This document shows, one piece after another, positions 42,280 to 50,749 of a stretch of 64,000 bases of DNA. How positions within the stretch are numbered: the first letter of the stretch is position 1; each line of letters begins with the position of its first letter. The translations under genes and the position numbers were made by a program. The notes beneath the pieces were generated by a model. The model was not told the origin of the DNA and ran no database searches. It saw nothing but the letters and a program-made list of their open reading frames with translations. Origin of the DNA: Litchfieldia sinesaloumensis (GTDB taxonomy: Bacteria; Bacillota; Bacilli; Bacillales; Bacillaceae_L); assembly GCF_900156865.1 (NCBI RefSeq), contig NZ_LT732529.1:328300-392299 (forward strand), given 5' to 3'.

Positions 42280-43767
42280 ATGTCTACTAATCTTCAAGTT
42301 GGAGGGACACATACCTCCGGAAAAAGAACAATTACAATGTATTTACTAACAGGAAGTCTGATAATTTTAGCAATGATGATATTTGGGGTCTTGATGCTTC
42401 TTGCTCAAGGGAAAATGATTAATATAGACCCAGGTTTTTTTTATGAGATTATGACAGTCCATGGAACCGGTATGATTGGTGCAGCTGCGTTATCTGCAGC
42501 AGCTGTTATGTGGTACTTCCTTAGTAAATATGTTCAATTAAGTAAAAACATTTTAATTTTGAATTTCTTTACCTTCATCTTTGGAGTAGTAATGGTGTTG
42601 GTAGGTATCTTTGGATTTGATTTTGCAGGTGCATGGACCTTCTTGTATCCTCTACCAGCAATTTCGGCTGCTGGCTGGGGAGTAACGGGAGCTGCTCTAT
42701 ATCTAGGGGGTATGCTAATACTAGGTGTGGGGTTTTTACTACTAAATTTAGATGTTGCCAGAGCGATTATTAAAGAATACGGAAGCTTAGGTGGAGGTCT
42801 AGGGTGGTCAATTGTTTTTGGTAAAGAAAAAGGCTATGGTCCACCACCTGCTGTAGTAGCAAGTACAATGGTTGCAATTGTAAATACAACGGCATTAATT
42901 GCAGGTGCAACAGTGCTGATTATGAACCTTATTAATCTATTTATACCATCAATTTCAATCGATCCAATGCTTGCAAAAAATCTAACATATGCGTTTGGAC
43001 ATATATTTGCAAACTCCATTATTTACATGGGCGTTATTGCAGTTTATGAGATTTTAGCAACTTATACAAATCGTCCTTGGAAAGCAAATCGTCCTTTCTT
43101 AATTGCGTGGAATTGTTCAACATTATTTACGATTACAATTTATACTCACCATCTGTTGATGGACTTCTCTTTACCGAAGTGGATGTTAATTGTTGGCCAA
43201 GTGTTATCTTATGCAAACGGGTTACCCGTATTAGTCGTTACAGCTTATGGGGCACTAATGATTGTCTATCGATCAGGTATTAAGTGGGACATTGCTTCAT
43301 CATTTATGTTTCTATCGATGTTTGGTTGGGTCGTTGGGGTAGTACCAGCGATTATTGATGCAACAATCGTTGTCAACCATGTAATGCATAATACAAAATG
43401 GGTTCCAGGACATTTCCATATGTACATGGGATTAGGTGCAACCGCTATGCTATTTGGTTTTATGTATTACCTGATAAAAATAAGTGGAAAAGAAAAGGAT
43501 TCAGCACTTGATCCAATTAGTTTCTGGGTGTACATTATGTTTTTCCTAGGATTATGTGGATCCTTCCTATACTCCGGAAAGGTAGGGGCACCTAGAAGAT
43601 GGGCAGAGCATTTCCAAGAGTGGGTTTCTTATGACCGCATTGGAGCAATTTTTGGAATCTTTATCGTTCTTACCGTATTAACATTCATTATTCGTTTTTG
43701 GAACTATGCAAGATCAATAAATGGTAAGGATCAGGTAAAGACAGGACAAAATCGCCATGTTGCGTAA
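42280..43767 (+). CDS. Heme-copper reductase subunit I, probable CuA-type nitric oxide reductase
   Basis: A 495-residue protein with twelve or more helices. Low-spin heme ligands are His61 (VHGTG) and His380, the active-site heme ligand is His378 (VPGHFH), and metal ligands are His241 plus the His290-His291 pair (THHLL). The decisive difference from oxidases is the helix VI motif: GHPxVY of B-type oxidases reads GHIFAN, so the redox Tyr crosslinked to the copper His is Asn245. That replacement marks NO reductases derived from B-type oxidases. Context (RIC, FNR boxes, NnrS-like, Mo cofactor) supports reduction of NO to N2O, with electrons via the CuA subunit. Experimental proof is needed. Confidence 0.82.
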   Translation: MSTNLQVGGTHTSGKRTITMYLLTGSLIILAMMIFGVLMLLAQGKMINIDPGFFYEIMTVHGTGMIGAAALSAAAVMWYFLSKYVQLSKNILILNFFTFIFGVVMVLVGIFGFDFAGAWTFLYPLPAISAAGWGVTGAALYLGGMLILGVGFLLLNLDVARAIIKEYGSLGGGLGWSIVFGKEKGYGPPPAVVASTMVAIVNTTALIAGATVLIMNLINLFIPSISIDPMLAKNLTYAFGHIFANSIIYMGVIAVYEILATYTNRPWKANRPFLIAWNCSTLFTITIYTHHLLMDFSLPKWMLIVGQVLSYANGLPVLVVTAYGALMIVYRSGIKWDIASSFMFLSMFGWVVGVVPAIIDATIVVNHVMHNTKWVPGHFHMYMGLGATAMLFGFMYYLIKISGKEKDSALDPISFWVYIMFFLGLCGSFLYSGKVGAPRRWAEHFQEWVSYDRIGAIFGIFIVLTVLTFIIRFWNYARSINGKDQVKTGQNRHVA

Positions 43768-44365
43768 AAGTGTTGGAATTCTATTTGCACTAGTAGCGGG
43801 TCTCTCATTGCTATGGGTAGGTACAGATGGATTTCGTGCTTTTACAGCAGAGAAAGCAAGGATAATAGAATTAGAGAGGGAGCAGCCGAAGCTCCCTACT
43901 GCTACATTAATTGATTCAAATTCACAATCCTTCCAGTTACAAGAATTAGCGGGGAAGTACGTACTTTTGACCTTCATGTATACTACTTGTGGGGACGTTT
44001 GTCCCGTATTAGAACGAAATTTTGCTGAAATCTATGAACGTATTCCAGAGACGATTCTAGGAAAAGATGTTGTTTTAGTGAGTATCAGTTTCGATCCCGA
44101 GCATGATTCTCCAACAGTCTTACAATCATACTCAGACCATTTTGGAGCTGATGGAAATCAGTGGAAGATGGCGACAATTCAAGATGAGAAAGAACTACAG
44201 AGTGTATTAGATACGCTTGAAGTCATTGTTATACCAGATGAATATGGTGGGTATGAACATAATTCTGCATTTTATGTGATTAATCCTGAAGGTAAACTAA
44301 CAAATATCTTTGATTATCAAACTCCGTTAGCGGTTGTGGAATATTTAGATAACTTTCTATTTTAG
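43757..44365 (+). CDS. SCO1/SenC copper chaperone
   Basis: A 202-residue membrane-anchored thioredoxin-fold protein: N-terminal helix (about 5-25), then the copper site TTCGDVCP (Cys-x3-Cys) and a distal His in GGYEHNSAFYVI. SCO proteins deliver copper to the CuA centre, which fits its position directly after the CuA subunit II/subunit I pair; it overlaps the subunit I gene by 11 bases. It probably matures this reductase specifically. Confidence 0.92.
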   Translation: MLRKSVGILFALVAGLSLLWVGTDGFRAFTAEKARIIELEREQPKLPTATLIDSNSQSFQLQELAGKYVLLTFMYTTCGDVCPVLERNFAEIYERIPETILGKDVVLVSISFDPEHDSPTVLQSYSDHFGADGNQWKMATIQDEKELQSVLDTLEVIVIPDEYGGYEHNSAFYVINPEGKLTNIFDYQTPLAVVEYLDNFLF

Positions 44366-44374
44366 AGGTGAAAT

Positions 44375-45025
44375 ATGCACCGTTATCCTTTTTTATTTTT
44401 TGGGCTACTTTTATTTCTAATCGTTTCAATCCCGAATGTAAAGTCTTTGTTAGAAGAAAACATGGTCGGTACGATGCTTATACAATACCCTTTGTTAGTC
44501 GGAAGTGGATATCTTCTAGCGAAGGGATTTCCAAGAAGATGGCGAGGCTTTTTCTTGTATTTCAATGAAAATGGAATTGCAGGGATAGTATTCACGATAT
44601 GTGTTGTAGGGTTTTGGATCTTGCCACGGTCAATTGATTCGGCATTGAATAATCCAATTATGGAAATTGCAAAATATGGTAGTTTATCACTACTCGCAGG
44701 GGTGTTTTTATCTTATAGCTGGCAGTTGCTTGGCCCAATTAGTAAGTCTTTTATTTGGGCAAATCTTATCTCAATGATTTTTGTAATGAGCTGGCTTTAT
44801 TCAGTGTCACCAGCAAGACTTTGTAATAATTATCTTGTGACAGCACAGCAAGAGCTAGGAAAAGCAATGTTTATTTTAGGACTCGTGATATGCATGTTAT
44901 TTATAGGGAGAGTTTTTGTTGGGAAAACGGTATTTAGCGAGCCTCCAAAGAAGAGCAATAGGAATTGTATGAGCGTGAAAATAGCATCTAAGGATGTTAA
45001 TGAGGGGTTAATGCGAAAAAATTGA
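44375..45025 (+). CDS. Polytopic membrane protein of unknown function in CuA reductase operon
   Basis: A 216-residue protein with five or six hydrophobic helices, nine bases after the SCO gene and last in the operon. Charged residues are few: an RRW turn after helix 2, LPRSIDSALNNP in the middle, and SPARLCNNYLVTAQQELGKAM before the last helix. This weakly resembles copper-delivery proteins of the CtaG type (CtaG-like PxxL...QQxLG ending), but I cannot assign it firmly. The tail (KKSNRNCMSVKIASKDVNEG) is hydrophilic. An assembly role for the reductase is inferred from position. Confidence 0.75.
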   Translation: MHRYPFLFFGLLLFLIVSIPNVKSLLEENMVGTMLIQYPLLVGSGYLLAKGFPRRWRGFFLYFNENGIAGIVFTICVVGFWILPRSIDSALNNPIMEIAKYGSLSLLAGVFLSYSWQLLGPISKSFIWANLISMIFVMSWLYSVSPARLCNNYLVTAQQELGKAMFILGLVICMLFIGRVFVGKTVFSEPPKKSNRNCMSVKIASKDVNEGLMRKN

Positions 45026-45048
45026 GCTGAAATGATTTCAGCTCAATT
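45020..45048. terminator. Terminator after CuA reductase operon
   Basis: Stem AATTGAGCTGAAA / TTTCAGCTCAATT (45020-45032 with 45036-45048) then TTACTTTG, between convergent units. Confidence 0.82.
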
Positions 45049-45089
45049 TACTTTGTACATAGTAATCTATTGCAACGCGCAGTAAATTT

Positions 45090-45797
45090 TTATTCTCCAG
45101 CTGCTGCTCTCGGGAATAGAATATTATTTTCTAAATGAATATGTTCAAAAAGGTCTGATTCGAGAGCTTCTAATCGTTGGTAAACAAGACGGTATGTTCC
45201 GCATGCACCGACTGGAGGCTGGAAATCATTCGTAATAGCGCGAATTTCTTTAATAATTCTACCTGCCTCATCGTGATCGTCCTCTAATTCTGCTACATGC
45301 TTCTTCACAAATTCATGATTTTCTTGTGTAGGTTCTTTTTCAAATCTAACAATAAGTGGGAATGATTCGGCTTCCTCTTTGATTGTATGTTGTTCAAGCT
45401 CTACCTTTAATTGATTAAATAGGGAATGAACTCTAGCAAGATGTTGATGATTACCGCCATGTACTCGTAGTACCTTTGTTACATATGGACTTAATTGTGG
45501 AAGTTCTTCATTTAAATAACGGTGATGTTTATTTATAATATGGTCAATTAGTTCGGAATAACTTGCTGCCTTCCAATCTACTGTTTTTTCAGTTAGATCC
45601 TTCATGTCTTGATATAAAGTATTTAATTTTTCTAGAACCTCGTCTTTTGGTAAGTTTCTTTCCTCAATGGCATCTATAAGTGGTCGGTTACCGCCACAGC
45701 AAAAATCAATTCGAAGTTTTTTGAATAGGTCTCCAGCCTTTGGAAACTCTGTTACAATGTCTCCGATTATATGTTGTTCTGTAAAACTTTGCACCAT
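45090..45797 (-). CDS. scdA: RIC/ScdA di-iron protein for repair of iron-sulfur clusters
   Basis: A 235-residue protein with the N-terminal domain bearing the FCCGG Cys pair (near residue 35) and a hemerythrin-like HHE four-helix bundle with His and Glu ligands (IINKHHRYLNEELPQL, VHGGNHQHLARVHSLF, EDDHDEAGRIIKEI, HIHLENNILFPR). RIC (YtfE/ScdA) restores Fe-S clusters broken by NO and oxidants. AGGAGG lies ahead of the ATG. A palindromic FNR-type box lies upstream, divergent from the chemoreceptor gene. Confidence 0.94.
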   Translation of the reverse strand: MVQSFTEQHIIGDIVTEFPKAGDLFKKLRIDFCCGGNRPLIDAIEERNLPKDEVLEKLNTLYQDMKDLTEKTVDWKAASYSELIDHIINKHHRYLNEELPQLSPYVTKVLRVHGGNHQHLARVHSLFNQLKVELEQHTIKEEAESFPLIVRFEKEPTQENHEFVKKHVAELEDDHDEAGRIIKEIRAITNDFQPPVGACGTYRLVYQRLEALESDLFEHIHLENNILFPRAAAGE

Positions 45798-45829
45798 GTT
45801 TTTTACCTCCTAATAAATAAACTACTTAT

Positions 45830-45872
45830 AGCATATCTTTTTCAAATGAGAAATGAGGTGATACGTATCACA
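45830..45872 (-). promoter_or_regulatory. FNR box and -10 of RIC gene
   Basis: GGTGATACGTATCACA (45857-45872) contains the perfect palindrome GTGATACGTATCAC. TATGCT (45835-45830 on the minus strand) is a -10 at the spacing of a box near -41.5. Confidence 0.8.
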
Positions 45873-45904
45873 CTCTAAAGAAAACCTTTAAAATCGGTTT
45901 AGTT

Positions 45905-45948
45905 TGTGACGAAAATCACAGGTTCAAATAGGTCAAGTTTGGTACGAT
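45905..45948 (+). promoter_or_regulatory. FNR box and -10 of chemoreceptor gene
   Basis: TGTGACGAAAATCACA (45905-45920) is a perfect consensus. TACGAT (45943-45948) gives a start about 41.5 bp after the box centre. This also shows that the true start codon is downstream at 45987. Confidence 0.86.
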
Positions 45949-45986
45949 TAAACAAATATAGATTGCTGCAAGGAGATGTCAGAACA

Positions 45987-46949
45987 ATGTTTGTTCGTAA
46001 ACAATATATAGATGTGCTTGAAAAGGAAAATGAACAAATAAAAATAGAAATGGAACAGTTAATAGAGCAAAGTGAACAACAGAGGGAAAATACAACTGCA
46101 TTTTTCAAAAATTTTTACGAGGAACTTGTAGCAACAATTGAACAGCATGAGCATGTTAATGGGCAGCACCATATACTTGGAGAACTGGTGACCAAAATTA
46201 AATCCAAATTTGATAGAGTTGAAGAATTAAGTTTATTTTCCTTCGATAACTCGACAACATTATATAAAAATGGGCAATCATTGCTTTCTGCCGCAGAGGA
46301 TATGGTTGGTAAATCAACCGAAGGTAAGGGTCAAGTATTAGAAGTTGAAACCATTATGAAAGAACTTGGTACACAATTACATGATACATCTAAAAAAATG
46401 AACCATCTTAACAGCCGTTCAAAAGAAATTGAGAATATTGTACAGGTGATTAAAGAAATAGCCGATCAAACTAATTTATTGGCTTTGAACGCTTCGATTG
46501 AAGCTGCTAGGGCGGGAGAACAAGGTAAAGGATTTTCAGTCGTTGCTGCAGAGGTAAGAAAATTAGCAGAAAGTACGGCGTCTAGCACCGAACATATTAG
46601 TTCTTTAACGAAAGCAATCCAAAAAGAAATTGATGAGTCCTTACAATCAACCACGAATAGTACAAACCTTGTTCTTTCAGGAGTGGAGGCAAGTACAAGC
46701 ACGACAGAAAAATTCAATTATATTATGACTGTGATAAAGTCGGTACAGAAAGAGGTTCATCTTGTTCTGAACACAATTGAAGAGCAAAAAGTTTACTCTC
46801 AGGACGTAATGAATGAAATTTCACATACAAAAGGGTTATTTGATAATGCGAATAATTTAATTATCCAACATATTACGGATGCAAAAGTAGTAGATGATAA
46901 GCTTGAAGAAGGTATTATCCAGCTAAATGAAATCACTGCAAGAAAGTAG
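45987..46949 (+). CDS. Soluble methyl-accepting chemotaxis-type protein
   Basis: A 320-residue cytoplasmic chemoreceptor with no membrane helix. The signalling hairpin tip is intact ([39 protein letters not shown]), so it can join CheA/CheW arrays. The N-terminal 100 residues form a coiled coil ([19 protein letters not shown]) and a His-containing segment ([17 protein letters not shown]) not matched to a known sensor; it is not a globin like HemAT. A perfect FNR box means it is made without oxygen. Directed movement to nitrate, nitrite or NO-related cues is a plausible inference. Start 45987 after AAGGAG. Confidence 0.88.
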   Translation: MFVRKQYIDVLEKENEQIKIEMEQLIEQSEQQRENTTAFFKNFYEELVATIEQHEHVNGQHHILGELVTKIKSKFDRVEELSLFSFDNSTTLYKNGQSLLSAAEDMVGKSTEGKGQVLEVETIMKELGTQLHDTSKKMNHLNSRSKEIENIVQVIKEIADQTNLLALNASIEAARAGEQGKGFSVVAAEVRKLAESTASSTEHISSLTKAIQKEIDESLQSTTNSTNLVLSGVEASTSTTEKFNYIMTVIKSVQKEVHLVLNTIEEQKVYSQDVMNEISHTKGLFDNANNLIIQHITDAKVVDDKLEEGIIQLNEITARK

Positions 46950-47008
46950 TGATTTCAACTAAAATATACTACAATAGGTAAAAAGAGTTAATGTGGAGTG
47001 AAAAAGAA

Positions 47009-48277
47009 ATGGTTGAACGACGAACACCCATACCTGTTCCTGAAGCGGTAACACGGGTCATGAAATATGCTGGTTCAGGTATAAACGAATTAGTGCCAAT
47101 TGATGCTAGTTATGGACGGTTTTTAGCAGAGGATGTGGTTGCAGTTCACGATGTACCTCATTTTGACCGTTCTCCTTACGATGGTTTTGCGATTCGAGCA
47201 GGGGATTCAGACGGAGCTGGACAAGACAATCCGGTTGAATTTGAAGTAATTGAAGAAATTGGAGCGGGGTCTGTTACCACAAAAAAGGTAGAAGCTTTTC
47301 AAGCTGTCCGTATTATGACAGGTGCTCAAATGCCTGTAGAATGTGATGCGGTTGTAATGCTAGAATTAACGTCTGAATTTGAACGTAATGGTAAGAAATA
47401 TATGTCAATTAAAAGACCTTTTAAACCAGGAGATAATGTCTCGTTTCAAGGTGAGGACACTAAAAAAGGAACAGTATTAGTAGGAAAAGGAACATTCATC
47501 AACCCTGGTGTAAAGGCATTGTTAGCTACTTTTGGGTATCATCACGTCGAGGTTGCAAAGAAACCAGTAATCGGCATTTATGCTACAGGTACAGAGTTAT
47601 TGGATGTTCATGAGGAACTTGTACCAGGAAAGATTAGAAACAGCAATGCTTATATGATAAGTGCGCAGATTGAAAGAGCAGGAGCAGAACCAAGGTACTT
47701 CGGAAAACTCTCAGATGATTTTGACCTCTGTTATGAGTCAATTAAAAAAGCGATAGATGAAGTTGATATTTTAATAACTACAGGCGGTGTATCTGTAGGA
47801 GATTACGACTATCTTCCTGCAATATACGAAAAATTGGGTGCCGAAGTATTATTTAATAAAATTGCGATGAGACCTGGAAGTGTGACGACAGTTGCACATC
47901 TAGATGGTAAGCTCTTGTTTGGATTATCTGGAAATCCATCAGCTTGTTATGTTGGATTCGAATTATTAGTTCGACCAGTAGTACGTACTAGGATTTTTTC
48001 GAAAAATCCTTATCTTTTAAAAATGAAAGCAATCCTCAATGCAGACTTTCCAAAACCAAATCCATTTACAAGGTTTGTTAGGAGTAAAGTCAGTGCTATT
48101 AATGGGAAAATTGTGGTCACACCAAGTGGTCTTGATAAATCAAATGTTGTTACCTCCCTTGCGGGTGCAAACGCATTTATGGTTTTACCTGGTGGAACTC
48201 GTGGGTTTGAAAAAGGTAATGAGGTCGACGTATTATACTTAGAAGAACAGGAAGGGAGTATATGGCCTTGGAATTAA
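47009..48277 (+). CDS. moeA: Molybdopterin molybdenumtransferase MoeA
   Basis: A 422-residue enzyme that inserts molybdate into adenylated molybdopterin. Domains are in the usual order: N-terminal linker RRTPIPVPEAVTRV, the HFDRSPYDGFAIRA block, the MogA-like domain with TTGGVSVGDYDY and GLSGNPSACYVGFE, and the C-terminal beta domain. ATG 47009 has GGAGTG eight bases upstream, whereas the in-frame ATG at 46991 has none. It begins the run moeA-mobB-moaE-moaD with overlapping genes. Confidence 0.94.
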   Translation: MVERRTPIPVPEAVTRVMKYAGSGINELVPIDASYGRFLAEDVVAVHDVPHFDRSPYDGFAIRAGDSDGAGQDNPVEFEVIEEIGAGSVTTKKVEAFQAVRIMTGAQMPVECDAVVMLELTSEFERNGKKYMSIKRPFKPGDNVSFQGEDTKKGTVLVGKGTFINPGVKALLATFGYHHVEVAKKPVIGIYATGTELLDVHEELVPGKIRNSNAYMISAQIERAGAEPRYFGKLSDDFDLCYESIKKAIDEVDILITTGGVSVGDYDYLPAIYEKLGAEVLFNKIAMRPGSVTTVAHLDGKLLFGLSGNPSACYVGFELLVRPVVRTRIFSKNPYLLKMKAILNADFPKPNPFTRFVRSKVSAINGKIVVTPSGLDKSNVVTSLAGANAFMVLPGGTRGFEKGNEVDVLYLEEQEGSIWPWN

Positions 48278-48774
48278 GGTTTCCACTCCTGCAAATTGTT
48301 GGGTATCAAAATAGCGGAAAAACAACTTTAGTTGAGAAAATTGTAAAAAAAGGTACGGCGCAAGGAATTAAAATCGCTACCATTAAACATCATGGACATC
48401 AAAACAGTCTAGAAAGCCAGCGTATAGAAAAAGATTCCGCTCGACACTTTAAAGCGGGAGCGTTGGCAACAATTGTAGAAGGTGGTGGCAGTCTTCAGCT
48501 TGAAGCAAAGACATCTGGATGGTCTCTTGAGAAGCTCATTCAACTTTATGCCTTTTTTGAAAATGATATGATTATAATAGAAGGTTTTAAGTCAGCAGAT
48601 TATCCTAAAATTGTGTTAATTAGGCATGAAAGGGATTTGGAACTGCTCAACTTATTGACTAATATTAGGGCTGTTATATCCTGGATTCCGATTCAGACAA
48701 ATTTTCCCCTATTTCAAATTGATGAAGAAGAAAAATATGTAGACTGGGTCTTCAATAGTGAGGTAAATCAATGA
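48262..48774 (+). CDS. mobB: Molybdopterin-guanine dinucleotide adapter MobB
   Basis: A 170-residue GTP-binding protein with P-loop GYQNSGKTTL, ATIKHHGH and DMIIIEGFKSADYPKIVLIR, all typical of MobB, which assists MobA in MGD formation. It overlaps moeA by 16 bases and moaE by 4, with GAAGGGAG before the ATG. Confidence 0.94.
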   Translation: MALELRFPLLQIVGYQNSGKTTLVEKIVKKGTAQGIKIATIKHHGHQNSLESQRIEKDSARHFKAGALATIVEGGGSLQLEAKTSGWSLEKLIQLYAFFENDMIIIEGFKSADYPKIVLIRHERDLELLNLLTNIRAVISWIPIQTNFPLFQIDEEEKYVDWVFNSEVNQ

Positions 48775-49244
48775 ATAACAATGCTTTTTTTAGGATTACA
48801 AAGGAACCTATTAATGTTGAAGAGGTCACGAACAAAGTAATTAGACGTGAGGCAGGTGCAGTTACAACCTTTATTGGTACTGTAAGAGAATTTACAAGAG
48901 GAAAGAAGACTCTATATTTAGAATACGAAGCCTATATCCCCATGGCCGAAAAAAAACTTGCGCAGATAGGAGCAGAGATTTCTGAGAAGTGGCCAGAAGC
49001 CAAAACAGCAATTACACATCGAATTGGCAGGTTGGATATTTCGGAAGCTGCTGTTGTTATTGCAGTTTCCACTCCACATCGTAAGGATGCCTATGCGGCA
49101 AATGAATATGCAATCGAACGGATAAAACAAATCGTTCCTATTTGGAAAAAAGAACATTGGGAAGACGGGGAAATGTGGATAGGCGATCAATTAGAAACAA
49201 AGCAATATGCAAATGGTCGACCTGAAAAGGAGGATCTCATATGA
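48771..49244 (+). CDS. moaE: Molybdopterin synthase large subunit MoaE
   Basis: A 157-residue subunit of molybdopterin synthase. Key parts are GAVTTFIGTVREFTRGKKTLYLEYEAY, HRIGRLDISEAAVVIAVS, and the active-site Lys region WKKEHWEDGEMWIG. With MoaD it adds two sulfurs to cyclic pyranopterin monophosphate. It overlaps both neighbours by four bases. Confidence 0.95.
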   Translation: MNNNAFFRITKEPINVEEVTNKVIRREAGAVTTFIGTVREFTRGKKTLYLEYEAYIPMAEKKLAQIGAEISEKWPEAKTAITHRIGRLDISEAAVVIAVSTPHRKDAYAANEYAIERIKQIVPIWKKEHWEDGEMWIGDQLETKQYANGRPEKEDLI

Positions 49245-49474
49245 TTACAATCTTATTTTTTGCCCATTTACAGGATTTAGCAGGAACAGACAGAATTACT
49301 TTAAAGGTAAATGATATTAAAGTTACAGCCTTGAAAAAATTACTAGCTAACGAACATGGAATAAACAATCTAGACGAGATTATGTTTGCTATTAATGAAG
49401 AATATGCAGTCGATGATGACGTTGTAAAAGCAGGAGATACAGTTGCTCTAATTCCACCAGTAAGTGGTGGTTGA
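49241..49474 (+). CDS. moaD: Molybdopterin synthase small subunit MoaD
   Basis: A 77-residue ubiquitin-like protein ending in the required Gly-Gly (IPPVSGG), where the thiocarboxylate forms. It is the last gene of the moeA-mobB-moaE-moaD unit. Its stop codon lies inside the terminator hairpin. moaA, moaB, moaC and moeB were not found in the window. Confidence 0.94.
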   Translation: MITILFFAHLQDLAGTDRITLKVNDIKVTALKKLLANEHGINNLDEIMFAINEEYAVDDDVVKAGDTVALIPPVSGG

Positions 49475-49507
49475 TTTTAAAATCAGCCACTTACTGGTGG
49501 TTTTTTT
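49454..49507 (+). terminator. Terminator after moaD
   Basis: Long stem CCACCAGTAAGTGG / CCACTTACTGGTGG spanning the moaD stop, followed by TTTTTTT. Confidence 0.92.
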
Positions 49508-49560
49508 GTATCCTCCTTTAGCTCAAACGTATTTATTTTTTGTATAAAAAATTTAAACTA

Positions 49561-49604
49561 TTTATAAAAATACAATTGATTTTATTTTTATACGGATTTA
49601 TAAT
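49561..49604 (+). promoter_or_regulatory. argC promoter with ARG boxes
   Basis: TTGATT (49576-49581), 17 bases, TATAAT (49599-49604). Two ARG-box-like 17-18mers overlap it: TTTATAAAAATACAATT (49561-49577) and, inverted, CCGTATAAAAATAAAATC (49595-49578). An AhrC/ArgR dimer of trimers would block the -35, giving repression by arginine. Confidence 0.8.
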
Positions 49605-49645
49605 GATACATATTTCAAAAATTACGAAAACAAGAGGTGGATATA

Positions 49646-50686
49646 TTGAAAGCGGCAATTATCGGGGTTACTGGCTATGGCGGAATTGAATTATTGAGGT
49701 TGTTATCAAATCACCCAGCGATAGACATACACTCTATTCATACTTCGTCACAGACAGGGATGAGGCTTTCAGAGGTCTACCCGCATGTTACTAATCTTGT
49801 GGAACTTTCATTAGAAGAAATTGATATTGCAAAGCTTGCAAATGAAGTGGATGTTGTTTTTCTTTCAACTCCATCAGGAATTTCAACAACTATTGTACCT
49901 GAACTGTTGAAAGAAAATGTAAGGATAATTGATCTTTCAGGTGATTATCGATTAAAAAATACAAGTGAATATGAACAATGGTATAAAAAGACAGCGGCTA
50001 TACAGGAACATTTAAATAAAGCTACATATGGGCTACCTGAATGGCATATGAAAGACATACAGAATAGTAGATTCATATCAAATCCTGGGTGTTATCCAAC
50101 TGCAACGGTACTTGGTTTAGCACCATTAGTAAAGAATAAACTAATTGATGAAAAGTCAATTGTTATTGATGCAAAATCTGGTGTTTCAGGAGCAGGGAAA
50201 AGTCCAACAAGAACGACACATTTTGCTGAAAGCAATGATAATTTTTCAATTTATAAAGTTAATCAGCATCAACATATACCTGAAATAGAACAGGTACTCC
50301 GAAGTTGGGATGAATCAATTCCCTACGTTACGTTTAGTACCCATTTAGTGCCAATGACTAGAGGAATCATGTCGACGATATATAGTAATAGTGCAGTAGA
50401 TTCTTTAACACTTGATCAACTTTACGAACTATATAAAGAAAGTTACCAAGATGCTCCGTTTGTGAGAATTAGAGAGAAAGGGACTTTTCCTTCTACAAAA
50501 GAGGTTTATGGGACGAATTATTGTGATATTGGCCTTGCAATTGACAAAAGAACAAATCGGATTACGGTAGTATCTGTTATTGACAATCTAGTCAAGGGAG
50601 CTGCAGGGCAGGCTATCCAAAATGCAAATATCATGTTTGGTATTGAAGAAAATACGGGATTAAACTACGTACCATTATTTCCATAA
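49646..50686 (+). CDS. argC: N-acetyl-gamma-glutamyl-phosphate reductase ArgC
   Basis: A 346-residue enzyme for the third step of arginine synthesis, reducing N-acetylglutamyl phosphate with NADPH. The dinucleotide loop GVTGYGG, the catalytic Cys in SNPGCYPTAT and the THFAESNDNFSIYKVNQHQHIPEI block are present. TTG 49646, eight bases after AAGAGG, gives the standard N-terminus MKAAIIGVTGYGG; the upstream GTG at 49637 overlaps the ribosome site. It is the first gene of argCJBD-carAB-argF. Confidence 0.95.
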   Translation: MKAAIIGVTGYGGIELLRLLSNHPAIDIHSIHTSSQTGMRLSEVYPHVTNLVELSLEEIDIAKLANEVDVVFLSTPSGISTTIVPELLKENVRIIDLSGDYRLKNTSEYEQWYKKTAAIQEHLNKATYGLPEWHMKDIQNSRFISNPGCYPTATVLGLAPLVKNKLIDEKSIVIDAKSGVSGAGKSPTRTTHFAESNDNFSIYKVNQHQHIPEIEQVLRSWDESIPYVTFSTHLVPMTRGIMSTIYSNSAVDSLTLDQLYELYKESYQDAPFVRIREKGTFPSTKEVYGTNYCDIGLAIDKRTNRITVVSVIDNLVKGAAGQAIQNANIMFGIEENTGLNYVPLFP

Positions 50687-50749
50687 AGAGTAGTGGTGGG
50701 TCATAAAGTCCCTTTTAAACACGCACATATAGAATTGGAGTGACTTTGC

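Noticed and set aside
42280-43767. Terminal cytochrome c oxidase subunit I
   Set aside because: The heme and metal His residues fit, but the redox Tyr position is Asn and the setting is NO-related, so an oxidase call is less likely than NO reductase.
45906-45986. Upstream start for the chemoreceptor
   Set aside because: The FNR box and -10 occupy this stretch, so the transcript begins after it.
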